A DNA stretch of 64,000 nt. Source: Varanus komodoensis. Its lineage: Eukaryota; Chordata; Lepidosauria; Squamata; Varanidae. Where the stretch lies: assembly GCF_004798865.1 (NCBI RefSeq), contig NW_025335268.1, positions 254,724 through 318,723 of the forward strand, written 5' to 3'. The notes under the pieces are model-generated. The model was given only the letters and a program-made list of their open reading frames with translations. It had not been told where the DNA came from and made no database searches. Shown piece after piece: positions 63,716-64,000 of the stretch. Both the position numbers and the translations under genes were made by a program. How positions within the stretch are numbered: the stretch's first letter is position 1; each line of letters begins with the position of its first letter.

Positions 63716-64000
63716 TGTGATTTTCTCTTGGGAGCCTGTTGTGACAACTGGTGCTTTCTCCTGTCTACACTAAAGGTTAACACACAGTCCTACTAGTAAA
63801 TGGGGGGGGGGGTGTTACAAGAAGGAGAACAAGTGCATGTGTTGGGGTGGGGAGGGGAAGAGGAGAGAAAGAAGAAAAGGAAAAAATGTTAGGAACCCCC
63901 TTGACCCCCCCTCCCCAACTCCTCCACCAAACTCCTGTTTGCTCTCCTGGTTTGTTCACTCCATGGGAGCTTGGCTGCTTGAATCGCAGAGGTCCTAGAC

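Larger units (their letters stand above)
58822..64000 (-). other. PACC1 intron 1 (part)
   Basis: No exon encoding MIRQERSTSYQE-like sequence is seen. The stretch contains palindromic MITEs (58925-59065, 59605-59700), the second Tigger-like MITE (60020-60496), a CR1 tail (about 60530-60830) and a CR1 ORF1 fossil (about 62890-63715). 60840-62880 is otherwise unassigned. Confidence 0.7.

Noticed and set aside
58822-64000. PACC1 exon 1 within the window
   Set aside because: No MIRQERSTSYQE-like short frame with a donor was found on the - strand. It probably lies beyond 64000.
1-64000. CRISPR array, operon, phage or other prokaryote-type system
   Set aside because: The split vertebrate genes, SINEs and LINEs rule out such an origin, and no regularly spaced repeats exist.

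Overview
The window is vertebrate nuclear DNA, most likely from a squamate reptile (lizard or snake). The evidence is split genes with GT-AG introns, tRNA-derived SINEs of the Sauria type, several CR1 subfamilies, an L2/CR1-like LINE, RTE/BovB-like LINE ends, an L1 tail, and hAT and Tigger-like MITEs. The species cannot be told from the sequence. No bacterial, viral or CRISPR content is seen.

Two host genes are present, in convergent orientation. PPP2R5A (B56-alpha regulatory subunit of protein phosphatase 2A) is on the + strand. Its last 12 coding exons lie at 6418-32279, with a 3' UTR to about 33845; exon 1 and the promoter lie before base 1. PACC1 (TMEM206, proton-activated chloride channel) is on the - strand. 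Its last seven coding exons lie between 58821 and 37783, with a 3' UTR to about 36790; exon 1 lies beyond 64000. As I recall, human chromosome 1q32 has the same tail-to-tail pair, so synteny looks conserved. All 19 exons keep consistent phase and show no internal stops, so both genes look functional.

Layout: 1-6417 is PPP2R5A intron 1, with a degraded MITE, a LINE tail and an antisense hAT-like transposase fossil. 6418-26127 holds eleven exons in introns with few repeats. 26128-32122 is a TE-rich 6-kb intron. 33846-36789 is intergenic, with a Tigger-like MITE and SINEs, one of them carrying a nested CR1 tail. 36790-58821 is PACC1, whose 10-kb intron between 41375 and 51863 holds a 2.15-kb decayed CR1 and many SINEs. 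58822-64000 is PACC1 intron 1, with MITEs, CR1 tails and the ORF1 of another CR1.

The two genes act in different processes (phosphatase targeting, and acid-gated Cl- conductance) and nothing links them beyond being neighbours. I found no previously undescribed system. The points most worth checking are an altered, extended C-terminal tail in B56-alpha, substitutions near the proton-sensing pocket and one glycosylation site of PACC1, and several well-preserved or nested mobile elements.
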